From positions 1 through 12,005 of the forward strand of contig JAAZAQ010000159.1 of NCBI GenBank assembly GCA_012514225.1: a stretch of 12,005 bases of DNA, given 5' to 3'. This document shows positions 1-5,631 of this stretch, one piece after another. The notes under the pieces were generated by a model. The model saw nothing but the letters and a program-made list of their open reading frames with translations. It had not been told where the DNA came from and searched no databases. The position numbers and the translations under genes are program-made. The stretch is from Clostridiales bacterium (GTDB lineage Bacteria; Bacillota; Clostridia; Christensenellales; Aristaeellaceae). Each line of letters begins with the position of its first letter. Position 1 is the first letter of the stretch.

Positions 1-189
1 ATGAGCATGTTCATCCTCTTTTTCTTCCGCGCGCCGGTCGTGCAGGACATCGCGGCGAGCCTGGGCACGGACAGCCCGCTGCGCTTCGCCTTCCTGCTGG
101 TGGGCGTGCAGGGCTTGATCGAGGCGGCCATCTGCGCGGTGCTGGGCAGCGCGATTGCCCGCGCGCTCATCAAGTATTCACGGGTCTAA
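1..189 (+). CDS. C-terminal part of a small integral membrane protein, possibly an ECF transporter S component (5' end uncertain)
   Basis: The reading frame is open from base 1 and ends with TAA at 187-189. The 62 visible residues are strongly hydrophobic: a stretch around 3-10, then a long segment around 27-56 (LRFAFLLVGVQGLIEAAICA onward) ending in a short basic tail (ARALIKYSRV). This looks like the last membrane helices of a small transporter. An ATG falls at base 1, but no ribosome binding site can be seen because the window starts there, so the gene probably begins upstream. The helical tail and its position 20 nt before coaX resemble ECF-type vitamin transporter S components, which are often encoded next to cofactor genes. 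Pantothenate would be a natural substrate, but that is inference from the neighbour only. Another small membrane protein is equally compatible with the fragment. Confidence 0.45.
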   Translation: MSMFILFFFRAPVVQDIAASLGTDSPLRFAFLLVGVQGLIEAAICAVLGSAIARALIKYSRV

Positions 190-209
190 GCAAAGGGAGG
201 GCGATTGCC

Positions 210-980
210 ATGGTCCTCGCGATGGATATCGGCAACACCAACATCAAGACGGCGGTTTTCGAAGGCCGGGAGCTGGTCAAGTCCTGGCGGGTCGCCACCA
301 ACGCCCGCAACACCTCCGACGAGTACGGCATCCTGATGGGCGGCATGTTCCGCCAGGCCAGGCTGCAGACGGAGGACGTGCGGGGCATCATGATTTCCTC
401 CGTCGTGCCCAGCATCAATTTCACCATCGAGCACATGTGCCGGGACTATTTCGACCAGGAGCCGCATTTTGTCGGGCCCGGGCTGAAGACCGGCATCAAC
501 ATCCTCTATGAGAACCCCAAGGAGCTGGGCAGCGACCGCATCTGCAACGCCGTCGCGGCCTACGCGCAATACGGTTCCCCCTGCATCTTCATCGACTTCG
601 GCACCGCCACCAGCTTCGGCGCCATCGGCAAGCGGGGCAGTTTCCTGGGCGGCTGCATCCTGGCCGGCGTACGCCTGGCGCGGGAGGCCGTGGTCACCGG
701 AACCTCCAAACTGCCGCACTTCGAGGTGGTGATGCCGGAGAAGGTCATCGGCCGCACCACCATCGCCAACCTGCAGTCCGGCCTGCTGCACGGCTACGTG
801 GGCCAGGTCAACTACCTGGTGGCGCGCTTCAAGGAAGAGATGGAGGCGCCCGACGCCCCGGTCGTGGCGACGGGCGGCTTCGCCAGCCAGATCGCGATGG
901 AGTCCGACGCCATCCAGCACGTGGACAGCCTGCTGACCCTCAAGGGCATCCGGATGATCTTTGAGCGCAACTTCCAGTAA
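210..980 (+). CDS. coaX: Type III pantothenate kinase
   Basis: This protein of 256 residues phosphorylates pantothenate to 4'-phosphopantothenate with ATP, the first step of coenzyme A synthesis, in the cytoplasm. It belongs to the ASKHA superfamily and shows the family motifs in order: the N-terminal phosphate loop DIGNTN at 6-11, GSDR at 107-110, the catalytic-region motif DFGTATS at 129-135 followed by GG at 147-148, and the C-terminal ATGGFA at 220-225. The length is normal for CoaX. The ATG at 210 is preferred because AGGGAGG lies at 194-200 with 9-nt spacing; Met5 (222) is an in-frame alternative. The gene follows the upstream membrane-protein frame by 20 nt, so the two are probably cotranscribed. 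CoaX enzymes are generally insensitive to CoA feedback and need a monovalent cation; that is family knowledge, not visible here. Confidence 0.97.
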   Translation: MVLAMDIGNTNIKTAVFEGRELVKSWRVATNARNTSDEYGILMGGMFRQARLQTEDVRGIMISSVVPSINFTIEHMCRDYFDQEPHFVGPGLKTGINILYENPKELGSDRICNAVAAYAQYGSPCIFIDFGTATSFGAIGKRGSFLGGCILAGVRLAREAVVTGTSKLPHFEVVMPEKVIGRTTIANLQSGLLHGYVGQVNYLVARFKEEMEAPDAPVVATGGFASQIAMESDAIQHVDSLLTLKGIRMIFERNFQ

Positions 981-1054
981 GCCTTTTCGCCTGAAAGACG
1001 CTGTGTTGCCCCCGTTCTTTGTTCTTTGCGGTACTCCGCCAAAATAAAGGACCC

Positions 1055-1111
1055 CCGCTGTCGGTTTTCGTCCAACTTTGGGGGTGCAGTTCAAACGGCG
1101 GTTTTTCTTTT
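1055..1111 (+). terminator. Probable intrinsic terminator downstream of coaX
   Basis: CCGCTGT at 1055-1061 can pair with ACGGCGG at 1095-1101 (seven pairs, one of them G-U), followed directly by TTTTTCTTTT at 1102-1111. The loop is long (33 nt), which is unusual for a strong terminator. A competing stem, ACCCCC (1051-1056) with GGGGGT (1080-1085), shares two bases with it. It lies 75 nt after the coaX stop on the same strand. Confidence 0.5.
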
Positions 1112-1167
1112 CAGTGTCATACTAAACTCAATCGCAAACGCTTCGATGGGACGGCCTTTTTGCGTCT

Positions 1168-1209
1168 CCGCGTAGCCTTCACGCGGCGCAGGCTCCGGCT
1201 GCGCCGCGT
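1168..1209. repeat. Two overlapping, mutually exclusive inverted repeats
   Basis: A perfect 11-bp inverted repeat, ACGCGGCGCAG (1181-1191) and CTGCGCCGCGT (1199-1209), encloses a 7-nt loop. A second perfect 6-bp inverted repeat, CCGCGT (1168-1173) and ACGCGG (1181-1186), also with a 7-nt loop, uses the first half of the larger arm, so only one can form at a time. The larger stem is followed on the plus strand only by a short pyrimidine run (TTCTTCC), so it is at best a weak terminator. It may instead protect the 3' end of one of the convergent transcripts, or be a copy of a dispersed intergenic palindrome. Confidence 0.55.
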
Positions 1210-1280
1210 TCTTCCGGCTTGGCGGGGCTATCAAAGATTCTCATCCCTCAATATATTTACTCATTTGTATAGTCTTGGTA

Positions 1281-2705
1281 TCAGCGATAATACCGGGTCT
1301 TGTACTCCAGCTTCTGCCGGACCCTGGGCTTGCGCCGGCGGGTCATCAGCTTGTACAGCCACTGCGACAGCAGGATGACGGCGATGACGGGAAGCAGCAC
1401 GATAATCAGGAACTCCAGGGAAAAGCGGGGGAAGGGGTTGGGGTCCGCGTCGGTATAGGCCTTGATTTCCTCGACGGACGGCGCAAGGGAGGCGCGCCGC
1501 TGAATCGACCGGTTGGCGATAAGCTCGTAGGTCACCGGCTCAGCGTCGACGCCCTCGGGGGTGTAGGTCATGACGCCCATGACCTCGCCCGCCTCCACCG
1601 GCGCTTCCAGCGTCCGGGTGTACTCGATTTGCGTGCGCGCGTTGTAGACCCGTTCCTGCTCGGCCGCGCGGTCCTTGGGCGCGACCAGGGAATCGTTCGC
1701 CGCCGGGTCGGTCTTCCGCAGGGACAGCTCCAGCCGCCCCAGGTCGGCGTCCTCGAGGCTGAAGGCGGAGATATTGATGGTTTTCGGGTTCGCGCGGTAC
1801 AGCTCCGTCACGCTGGTGGAAACGAACTGGGAAAAACCGTACTCCATCAGCCGCCGGGTGTCCGTCCACCGCGCGGTCGAGCCGGACTTGAGCACCACCG
1901 AAACCAGGTCGATGCCCTCCTTGCTCGCCGAGCCCACGAAGCAGTACCCGGCCAGCGAGGTGCGCCCGGTCTTGACGCCGGTCGCATAGGGGTAATAGTT
2001 CCCGTTTTCCTCTCCCTGCTCCATCAGGAATCGGGCGTCGCTTCGCACCGTTCGCGCCTTGGAGAGGTTGGTTTCCGGCACCGTATAGGTGGTCATTCGC
2101 GCGATGGCGCGGAACTCCGGGTTCTGCATCGCTTCCCGGGTGATGATGGCCAGGTCCCTGGCTGTGGACAAATGATAGTCGTCGTGGTAGCCGTGGGCGT
2201 TGGTGAAATGCGTGCGCGTGCAGCCGTACCGCGCGGCCGCCTCGTTCATCAGGGCGACGAAAGCGGTCTCTGAGCCGGCCACGTGCTCCGCAATCGCGAT
2301 GGCGCCGTCGTTGCCCGAGGCGACCATGGTCGCCTTGATGAGGTCCTCCATCCTGATCTGCTCGCCTGCCTGCAGGCCGATTCTGGAGGCGTCCTCCGGG
2401 ATGGAGGCCGCGAAGGCGGACACGGTGACCACCTCGTCTGGCTGGGCGTAGGTCAGCCCCAAAAGCGCCGTCAGCACCTTGGTGGTGGAGGCGGGCGGCC
2501 TGATTTCGTCTGCGTTTTTCTCAAACAGCACCTCGCCCGTGCTCTGCTGGATGACAATCGCGCTTTCCGCGCGCAGGTTGCGCGTCTCCAGCATTTCCGG
2601 GCGGGCGGGGTCGTATTCGCTTGCCAGGGTCGCCTGGGGGAGGGAGAGAAGCAGCAGGACGGCGGCCAATAGGAACAACAACTCTTTTGTCGCGCGCCGC
2701 CTCAT
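1281..2705 (-). CDS. Serine-type D-Ala-D-Ala carboxypeptidase (peptidase S11, DacF/PBP5-like)
   Basis: This exported low-molecular-weight penicillin-binding protein (474 residues) removes the terminal D-alanine from peptidoglycan stem pentapeptides and so limits cross-linking. An N-terminal signal peptide covers about residues 1-28 (basic MRRR, hydrophobic core, ATLA before the mature end). The three penicillin-binding motifs are present: S73-T-T-K76, S130-G-N132 and K245-T-G247. A beta-rich C-terminal domain follows (about 300-400). A predicted transmembrane helix at about 430-452 is followed by a very basic tail, suggesting bitopic anchoring rather than the amphipathic helix of E. coli PBP5. 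I chose the ATG at 2705 because AAAGGGGG stands 6 nt upstream (2712-2719). An earlier in-frame ATG at 2744 overlaps the upstream stop, has no such site, and would precede the signal peptide. It is the last gene of the tmcAL-fumarase operon, 35 nt after fumarase beta. The paralogue (DacA, DacB or DacF) cannot be assigned from sequence alone. Confidence 0.93.
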   Translation of the reverse strand: MRRRATKELLFLLAAVLLLLSLPQATLASEYDPARPEMLETRNLRAESAIVIQQSTGEVLFEKNADEIRPPASTTKVLTALLGLTYAQPDEVVTVSAFAASIPEDASRIGLQAGEQIRMEDLIKATMVASGNDGAIAIAEHVAGSETAFVALMNEAAARYGCTRTHFTNAHGYHDDYHLSTARDLAIITREAMQNPEFRAIARMTTYTVPETNLSKARTVRSDARFLMEQGEENGNYYPYATGVKTGRTSLAGYCFVGSASKEGIDLVSVVLKSGSTARWTDTRRLMEYGFSQFVSTSVTELYRANPKTINISAFSLEDADLGRLELSLRKTDPAANDSLVAPKDRAAEQERVYNARTQIEYTRTLEAPVEAGEVMGVMTYTPEGVDAEPVTYELIANRSIQRRASLAPSVEEIKAYTDADPNPFPRFSLEFLIIVLLPVIAVILLSQWLYKLMTRRRKPRVRQKLEYKTRYYR

Positions 2706-2740
2706 GCCCTGCCCCCTTTCGGAATGGTGGGCATATCCTA

Positions 2741-3298
2741 TCACACCCCGGTTTGCCTGTACAGTTTGGGCCCCTCTTCGAACAGGCTGCGCCCCTGCGC
2801 GTCCACGGCGACGACCGCTGGGAAATCCTCGATGTCGAAGCGGTAAATCGCTTCCGGCCCCAGCTCGGGGTAGGCTACCAGCTCGACTTTCCGGATGGAT
2901 TTCGAAATCAGCACGGCCGAGCCGCCCACCGCGCCAAAATACACGGCGGGATGGGCTTTCATCGCCTCGAGGGTCAAAGGCCCGATGCGGCCCTTGCCAA
3001 TCATGCCCATCAGCCCGTGCTTCATGAGCGCCGGGGTATAGGGATCCATGCGGTAGCTGCTGGTGGGGCCCGCCGGGCCTGCCGCGGCGCCCGGCCGCGC
3101 TGGCGCCGGGCCGACGTAGTAGATGACCTGGCTGTCCAGCTCCACCGGCAGGGGCTTTCCTTCCTCCACCAGCGCAAGCAACCGCTTGTGCGCCGCGTCC
3201 CTTCCGGTGATGACCGAGCCGGAGAGCAGCACCTCGTCGCCCGCCCGCAGCGAGCGCAGGGTCGCAAGGTCCAGGGGGAGCGTCACTTTCTTCGCCAT
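2741..3298 (-). CDS. Class I Fe-S fumarate hydratase, beta subunit (C-terminal-type hydro-lyase domain)
   Basis: This 185-residue protein corresponds to the C-terminal domain of E. coli FumA-type fumarases and the beta subunit of two-subunit fumarases and tartrate dehydratases. With the alpha subunit it reversibly hydrates fumarate to L-malate in the cytoplasm using a [4Fe-4S] cluster. Family motifs are VLLSGSVITGRDAAHKR at about 23-39, YYVGPAPARPG at 60-70 leading to the GPTSSYRMD substrate-site segment at 77-85, GMIGKG at 98-103, and YFGAVGGSAVL at 120-130. The ATG at 3298 is preferred: GAGGA lies just upstream, while the ATG further upstream at 3331 would overlap the end of the alpha gene. 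Only 13 nt separate it from the alpha stop. L-tartrate dehydratase beta is homologous and cannot be fully excluded, but no tartrate genes are nearby. Confidence 0.92.
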   Translation of the reverse strand: MAKKVTLPLDLATLRSLRAGDEVLLSGSVITGRDAAHKRLLALVEEGKPLPVELDSQVIYYVGPAPARPGAAAGPAGPTSSYRMDPYTPALMKHGLMGMIGKGRIGPLTLEAMKAHPAVYFGAVGGSAVLISKSIRKVELVAYPELGPEAIYRFDIEDFPAVVAVDAQGRSLFEEGPKLYRQTGV

Positions 3299-3311
3299 TT
3301 TTATTCCTCGC

Positions 3312-4157
3312 TCACAGGGTTCTTTCGGCATGGCGGGCGACGTGGCAGCAGATGTTGACCGCGACCGGCAGCCCCGCGATATGCGTAGGCGCGGACACGA
3401 TATGCACCTTCAGCGCCGTGGTCAGGCCGCCGTAGCCGGCCGGGCCGATGCCCAGGCGGTTGATGCCCTCTTCCAGTTCCTTTTCCAGCTTCGCGTAGCG
3501 CGGGTCCTTGTGGCTCCGGGTCAGGGGCAGGCTAGTCGCCCGCTTGGCCATCAGGGCCGCCAGTTCGAAGCTGCCGCCCACGCCCACGCCCACCACCAGC
3601 GGCGGGCAGGGGTTGGGGCCCGCCAGCTCCACCGTTAACAGCACGAAGCGCTTCACGCCCTCCACGCCCTCCGCGGGGGTCAGCATGGCGAGCCGGCTCA
3701 TGTTCTCCGAGCCGAAGCCCTTGGCGATGGCCATCAAATGCACCTTGTCCCCCGGCACGATGCGCGCGTGCTGCACGCAGGGGGTGTTGTCCCCGGTGTT
3801 TTTCCGGTCAAACAGCGGCTCCGCCACGATGGATTTGCGCAGGTAGCCTTCGGTGTAGGCCTTGCGCACCCCCGCGTTGACCGCTTCCTCCAGGCTGCCG
3901 CCCGTGAAGTGCACCTCCTGCCCGACGGTCAGGAACACGACGGAGATGCCGGTATCCTGGCAGACGCAGAGGCTTTCGGCCGCGCCGATTTCGTTGTTCT
4001 CGATAATCTGCCCCAGCACCTTCCGCCCCAGGGGGGAGGGCTCCGCCTCCCGGGCCGCATACAGCCGGTCCATCACGTCCGGGCCGATGCGGTAGTTGGC
4101 CTCCAGGAACAACTCGCTGACGGCTTTGCTCACTTCGGAAACGTCGATTTCACGCAT
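3312..4157 (-). CDS. Class I Fe-S fumarate hydratase, alpha subunit
   Basis: The 281-residue alpha subunit carries the [4Fe-4S] cluster of the two-subunit, oxygen-sensitive fumarase typical of anaerobes. Candidate cluster ligands sit in conserved settings: C66 in CQDTG (66-70), C127 in NTPCVQH (124-130) and C184 in GPNPCPPLVVGVGVGG (180-195). The C-terminal AGLPVAVNICCHVARH (261-276) is also family-typical. The frame stays open upstream to 4478, but that part is a shadow of tmcAL. The real start is the ATG at 4157 (MREIDVSEV), which gives the usual length. The in-frame ATG at 4169 would place GGAAGG directly against the start codon and is less likely. The start overlaps the tmcAL stop by 8 nt (4150-4157), so translational coupling is likely. 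Tartrate dehydratase alpha is the main alternative. Confidence 0.93.
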   Translation of the reverse strand: MREIDVSEVSKAVSELFLEANYRIGPDVMDRLYAAREAEPSPLGRKVLGQIIENNEIGAAESLCVCQDTGISVVFLTVGQEVHFTGGSLEEAVNAGVRKAYTEGYLRKSIVAEPLFDRKNTGDNTPCVQHARIVPGDKVHLMAIAKGFGSENMSRLAMLTPAEGVEGVKRFVLLTVELAGPNPCPPLVVGVGVGGSFELAALMAKRATSLPLTRSHKDPRYAKLEKELEEGINRLGIGPAGYGGLTTALKVHIVSAPTHIAGLPVAVNICCHVARHAERTL

Positions 4158-5343
4158 CAATGTGCCCATCCTTCCGGCCGTCCATGAGGACGACCTGCTT
4201 TTCCCAGGCGGCCGCGGCCGGCAGGCCGCTGCCGATCGCCCACAGCTCCTCCGCGCGCAGGTCCTCCCTGACGCCCGGGAAGCCGCTCCTCGCGGGCCGG
4301 CTGACCAGCGGGAAACCGCCCTTGGCAATCGCGGCCAGCAGGGGTGCCGCCCGCCTCCGGAACCCCAGCAGCCGCGCGTAGGCCGGGGCTTCGGGAAAGT
4401 GCTCCGCCCCGACCAGCAGGTGGGACAGCGCCCGGCTGATGCGCGCGTAGGGATAGCGCCGGGTCTTGACCAGTTCAATAAGCGCCTTCCGGCTGTCCGC
4501 GCGCCTGGACAGGCGGCGGATGCGCTCCTCCAGGCCTTCCGAAACCTCCGGGGATTGGCGCAGGGCGGGGCGCGGGTCGTTGAGCAGCCGGGCCAGCAGC
4601 GCCCGGTCCAGGGCTCCGGGCCGGTGCAGCCGGCCTTCGTTTATCGCTTCCGCCACGACGCTCCGGCTGCCTTCCGGGCAGGCGTCCAGGGCGTCGTCTG
4701 CCTTGCCCTCCAAAATGAGCGCGCGCACCGCCCCGGCGGACGCCACGGGGCCCGGGGCCAGGCTGCGGTAGTCCGTCGTGCGCCCGACGGGCAGGGCTTC
4801 GATTCCGCCGTCCCTGCGCAGCAGCTCCCGCATGTAGCTGACGCCCAGGATGAAGTTGGGGGCGGCCATCAGCCCCGCCGGATATCCGGGAATCCGCCGC
4901 TCCACCGCAAGGCCCTGGGCCCTCGCGAACGGCAGGCCGCCGTCCAGCCCCTGGCGCAGGTCCTGCAGGAAGGCGGCGTCCGGGCGGTTGAGCAGCCCCG
5001 CGGTTTCCGCCAGCCAGGGCAGCCCCTCCGGCTCGCAGCCGAAACTCAGGTGGGTGACGACACCCAGCCGGGCCAGCACGCCCACGCCGCCCGCGGCGAA
5101 GCGGTTGGCCTGCGCGCAGGAAAAGCAAAACGGCATCCCCAGCGCCAGGTCGAACCCGCTTTCAAGCGCCATGCGCGCCCGGTCGAAGGTCTCAAACAAC
5201 ATCGGCTCGCCGCGCTGGGAAAACGCACCGCCCAGCACGCAGACCATGTAGTCCGCCCGGGAGGCCTCCCGCGCCTGCCGCAGGTGGTATCCGTGCCCCT
5301 TGTGGAAGGGGTCATACTCCGCGATGACGCCGCATACCCGCAT
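4150..5343 (-). CDS. tmcAL: tRNA(Met) cytidine acetate ligase (TmcAL, formerly YlbM family)
   Basis: TmcAL makes N4-acetylcytidine at the wobble base of elongator tRNA-Met from acetate and ATP. The 397-residue length matches the family. The N-terminal nucleotidyltransferase fold shows GVIAEYDPFHKGHGYHL (5-21) with the HxGH signature H14-K-G-H17. It continues with GGAFSQRGEP (38-47), PNFILGVSY (162-170), and GRTTDY with ASAGAVRALI (187-210). The helical C-terminal part contains TRRYPYARISRALSHLL (294-310). The start at 5343 is chosen because the HxGH domain begins there and GGCGGG lies about 7 nt upstream. The open frame continues to 5688, but that stretch runs antisense across the mgtE control region and start and has no coding character. 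It is the first gene of the minus-strand operon, with its own promoter at 5397-5369. Confidence 0.95.
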   Translation of the reverse strand: MRVCGVIAEYDPFHKGHGYHLRQAREASRADYMVCVLGGAFSQRGEPMLFETFDRARMALESGFDLALGMPFCFSCAQANRFAAGGVGVLARLGVVTHLSFGCEPEGLPWLAETAGLLNRPDAAFLQDLRQGLDGGLPFARAQGLAVERRIPGYPAGLMAAPNFILGVSYMRELLRRDGGIEALPVGRTTDYRSLAPGPVASAGAVRALILEGKADDALDACPEGSRSVVAEAINEGRLHRPGALDRALLARLLNDPRPALRQSPEVSEGLEERIRRLSRRADSRKALIELVKTRRYPYARISRALSHLLVGAEHFPEAPAYARLLGFRRRAAPLLAAIAKGGFPLVSRPARSGFPGVREDLRAEELWAIGSGLPAAAAWEKQVVLMDGRKDGHIDA

Positions 5344-5368
5344 TCGTTTCCCGCCTTTTCCTGCCTGG

Positions 5369-5397
5369 AGTATAGCATAGGGGAATGGGGATGGAAA
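5369..5397 (-). promoter_or_regulatory. Promoter of the tmcAL-fumarase-carboxypeptidase operon
   Basis: On the minus strand, -35 TTTCCA (5397-5392; four of six match TTGACA) is separated by 17 nt from -10 TATACT (5374-5369; five of six). TGC precedes the -10, giving the extended -10 TGn form. Predicted transcription starts near 5362, leaving a leader of about 20 nt before the tmcAL ATG at 5343. The -35 box is 1 nt from the -35 of the opposite mgtE promoter. Confidence 0.65.
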
Positions 5398-5398
5398 G

Positions 5399-5427
5399 TT
5401 GACAAGCCCGCGGCTCCTTTTTATAAT
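5399..5427 (+). promoter_or_regulatory. Consensus sigma-A/sigma-70 promoter of the mgtE leader
   Basis: TTGACA (5399-5404) and TATAAT (5422-5427) are both perfect consensus hexamers with the optimal 17-nt spacer (5405-5421). Transcription should start near 5434, giving a leader of about 200 nt before the mgtE ATG at 5632. A promoter this strong ahead of a regulated transporter suggests that control acts after initiation, in the leader. Confidence 0.88.
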
Positions 5428-5441
5428 GCAGGGGATTAACA

Positions 5442-5451
5442 AAAGGAGGTG
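5442..5451 (+). promoter_or_regulatory. Near-perfect Shine-Dalgarno of the mgtE leader ORF
   Basis: AAAGGAGGTG matches the complement of the 16S rRNA 3' end over all ten bases. GGAGG ends 9 nt before the ATG at 5459. Such a strong site in a leader, with no long gene behind it, argues that the short ORF is translated. Confidence 0.7.
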
Positions 5452-5456
5452 GCTTT

Positions 5457-5520
5457 TCATGGATGACGGCGCTAGATGCCGGGCTGGCGAAGGCGTACCG
5501 CGATCGCGGCGCATCCGTGA
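5457..5520 (+). ncRNA. Branched RNA structure in the mgtE leader
   Basis: Bases 5457-5465 can pair with 5512-5520 in a 9-bp stem with one G-U pair. This stem includes the start codon of the leader ORF at 5459. Inside it lie two smaller hairpins: CGGC (5467-5470) with GCCG (5478-5481), and the 12-nt palindrome CCGCGATCGCGG (5498-5509). A three-way junction is therefore possible. Downstream, GGC-CAAA-GCC (5536-5545) forms another small hairpin. Folding and translation of the leader ORF would exclude each other. The structure is derived by eye; no energy calculation was made. Confidence 0.45.
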
Positions 5521-5536
5521 TGCGCTGCCCGTATAG
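5459..5536 (+). CDS. Putative 25-residue leader peptide upstream of mgtE
   Basis: A short ORF starts with ATG at 5459, 9 nt after a near-perfect Shine-Dalgarno, and ends with TAG at 5534-5536. The peptide begins MDDGARCR and ends RDALPV. It has two acidic residues directly after the start, prolines at 14 and 24, and six arginines in 25 residues (6, 8, 15, 17, 18, 20), one encoded by AGA. It has no signal sequence or known domain. It lies between the mgtE promoter and an intrinsic terminator, the arrangement of attenuation leader peptides. Enterobacterial MgtL, the leader peptide of the Mg transporter gene mgtA, gives a functional precedent: acidic and proline codons make translation sensitive to low magnesium. 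That parallel is inference. A competing frame from ATG 5463 (62 codons, to 5651) has poorer spacing. If neither is translated, the region would be a pure RNA regulator. Confidence 0.5.
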   Translation: MDDGARCRAGEGVPRSRRIRDALPV

Positions 5537-5567
5537 GCCAAAGCCCCCGCGTCCGTCGCGTCTTCCG

Positions 5568-5596
5568 GCACTTGCTTCCCCGCAGGGTGCTTTTTT
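5568..5596 (+). terminator. Intrinsic terminator in the mgtE leader (attenuator)
   Basis: GCACTTGC (5568-5575) pairs with GCAGGGTGC (5582-5590) around the loop TTCCCC, with one bulged G and one G-U pair, followed immediately by six T (5591-5596). It stands between the promoter and mgtE on the coding strand, so it should stop transcription before the gene unless prevented. TGCCGGG (5477-5483), inside the leader ORF, can pair with TCCGGCA (5564-5570), which overlaps the first arm of the terminator, and is a candidate antiterminator. Confidence 0.65.
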
Positions 5597-5631
5597 GCGC
5601 GATAAACCGGAAAGAACGGAGGTGAAGTCCC

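Larger units (their letters stand above)
981..1280. other. Convergent intergenic region between coaX and the S11 carboxypeptidase gene
   Basis: This 300-nt stretch has no convincing gene on either strand. It contains a T-tailed hairpin that probably terminates coaX (1055-1111), a pair of overlapping GC-rich inverted repeats (1168-1209), and an AT-rich patch at about 1235-1290 that stands out from the GC-rich surroundings. Small frames crossing it lack recognisable protein features and overlap coaX or the carboxypeptidase gene antisense. The minus-strand operon ends at 1281, and I see no classical T-tailed terminator for it here. Confidence 0.7.

Noticed and set aside
186..1094. 302-codon minus-strand frame
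   Set aside because: It is antisense to coaX, whose motifs are complete. The translation is low-complexity and matches no family.
1275..2273. 332-codon plus-strand frame
   Set aside because: Shadow of the S11 carboxypeptidase gene on the other strand, typical of GC-rich coding DNA.
4158..4478. N-terminal extension of fumarase alpha
   Set aside because: It overlaps the end of tmcAL in another frame, is Arg/Trp/Cys-rich and is absent from the family. The start at 4157 gives normal length.
4096..5439. 447-codon plus-strand frame
   Set aside because: Shadow opposite tmcAL; Arg/Gln/Pro-rich with no recognisable domain.
5440..5600. Canonical M-box (ykoK) magnesium riboswitch ahead of mgtE
   Set aside because: Only scattered similarity is visible. 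The conserved AGGTGAGGCTCCT core and the later conserved strands are missing, and the space before the terminator is too short. A covariance-model search would settle it.
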